The position numbers and the translations under genes are program-made. Under the pieces are notes generated by a model. It saw nothing but the letters and a program-made list of their open reading frames with translations, searched no databases and was not told the DNA's origin. From assembly GCA_905221545.1 (NCBI GenBank), contig CAJNDO010000006.1, positions 1 to 64,000 on the forward strand: a DNA stretch of 64,000 bases, given 5' to 3'. This DNA comes from a bacterium. GTDB taxonomy: Bacteria; Bacillota; Bacilli; Lactobacillales; Streptococcaceae. Shown piece by piece: positions 63,335 through 64,000 of the stretch; positions within the stretch are counted from its first letter, which is position 1, and each line of letters opens with the position of its first letter.

Positions 63335-64000
63335 TTATCTCGTTTCAACTAAAATATGAGCTTGATCAACCAGTTGTCCATCAACAGTCAGATTCAGATA
63401 GAAATCCAAGGTCTTGTCGGCAGCAAAATACAGGGTTGGTATGGTCAGGTCTTTTTTGCTTTCCCCAGCTTGGAATTGAAGGACTTGTATCTCGTCCTGA
63501 TAGGCGACACCATGCACACCAGTTCCCGGCTGAATCGAAATCTTAGCCTCCAAAAGAGTACTACTTTCGCTACGTTCAACCTTAAAATGAAGAGTCTCTC
63601 CCTTTGCTACAGCTAGACTTTTTTCTACAAATGCTAGTCCCTGAACAACTTCTTTTTGGGATAAGCTAGGAGTTTTATAGAGGGAAATCTTGGTCAATAC
63701 AGGCATAGATTGTGCCTCTGTAATCATCACGCGCACCTTCTGTGTCTCTACCAGCGGCCCTCGCAAGAGGCGCTTATGACCAACTGTAAAACCCGTTCCA
63801 AATTCCTGCCAGGCACCATCCACCTCTACTTGCACCTGAAAAGCAGCGATTCGTTGTCCTAGCTTCAAATCTTCTCTTAACTCAAGCACATCGAAAGTTT
63901 TAGGTCCCCCTAAGTCGAGTTCTAACTGGATGGGCAAGTCTGCATCGCTTGCCCAAGAACTAGTCTCAAGGCCATCTGTCAGATGATGACAGGCAAAGTC
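63335..64000 (-). CDS. C-terminal part of a probable GH29 alpha-L-fucosidase (cut by window edge)
   Basis: Open through the right edge: the frame continues upstream of 63937 as LTDGLETSSWASDADLPIQ to base 64000 with no stop, so the start lies outside. The visible 221 codons hold an F5/8-type C domain-like sandwich (LELDLGGPKTFDVLELREDL, VQVEVDGAWQEFGTGFTVGHKRLL) and a second beta domain. This matches the C-terminus of the intracellular pneumococcal GH29 enzyme as I recall it; the catalytic domain cannot be seen. Its place beside GH92 supports the call. Confidence 0.72.
   Translation of the reverse strand, partial: DFACHHLTDGLETSSWASDADLPIQLELDLGGPKTFDVLELREDLKLGQRIAAFQVQVEVDGAWQEFGTGFTVGHKRLLRGPLVETQKVRVMITEAQSMPVLTKISLYKTPSLSQKEVVQGLAFVEKSLAVAKGETLHFKVERSESSTLLEAKISIQPGTGVHGVAYQDEIQVLQFQAGESKKDLTIPTLYFAADKTLDFYLNLTVDGQLVDQAHILVETR

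Overview
The window looks like chromosome of a mitis-group Streptococcus (S. mitis / S. oralis / S. pneumoniae relatives). The evidence is low GC, RNase J1 preceded by RpoY, two BOX-type repeats, a YSIRK/LPXTG surface protein, an Rgg/SHP pheromone pair and an intracellular N-glycan degradation locus. Gene order largely follows what I recall of the S. pneumoniae tsaD-mnmG-capD region, read backwards. No tRNA, rRNA, CRISPR array or intact insertion sequence was seen.

Region 1 (1-12.7 kb) is housekeeping: tsaD-rimI-tsaB, rpoY-rnjA, mnmG with two Nudix genes and mnmA, then an arginine operon (amino-acid binding lipoprotein, argG, argH) behind a strong promoter with an adjacent palindrome.

Region 2 (12.7-20.9 kb) is accessory, AT-rich and the most novel part. 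It holds two neighbouring modules. The left one has a lactococcin-972-type ABC ATPase and a large DUF1430-like membrane protein plus three small membrane proteins. Its divergent Rgg-type regulator survives only as promoter plus nine codons. The right one has an intact Rgg-type regulator divergent from a 28-residue hydrophobic peptide gene ending VFPWRWPI (a Trp-X-Trp pheromone candidate). Downstream lie a secreted 133-residue protein, two ABC-2-like permeases and an ATPase. A shared motif around GTTAAC-TTTTTCAC sits in the regulator promoters.

Region 3 (20.9-39.9 kb) has a LysM wall protein, serine dehydratase sdaAB-sdaAA, a HAD phosphatase, a BOX element, a CapD-type dehydratase and a GT2 glycosyltransferase. 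It continues with an MFS transporter, a PadR/DUF1700/DUF4097 envelope-stress-like operon, TM2-domain proteins in inverted paralogous copies, two alpha/beta-hydrolase-like proteins, trhO, and a two-gene cassette (DUF4767-like lipoprotein plus small membrane protein) flanked by duplicated terminator segments.

Region 4 (39.8-64 kb) is a host N-glycan utilisation island. It has a binding protein and two permeases of an ABC importer with a cre site at its promoter, then GH20, ROK, GH38, GH125 and GH92 genes, and at the right edge the C-terminus of a probable GH29 fucosidase. Between GH92 and GH29 lie a giant (2970 aa) Rib-repeat LPXTG adhesin-like protein and an Rpn/PD-(D/E)XK family protein, apparently inserted. 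Together the importer and enzymes would take up complex/high-mannose glycans and trim them in the cytoplasm, and the giant surface protein is a likely host-contact factor.
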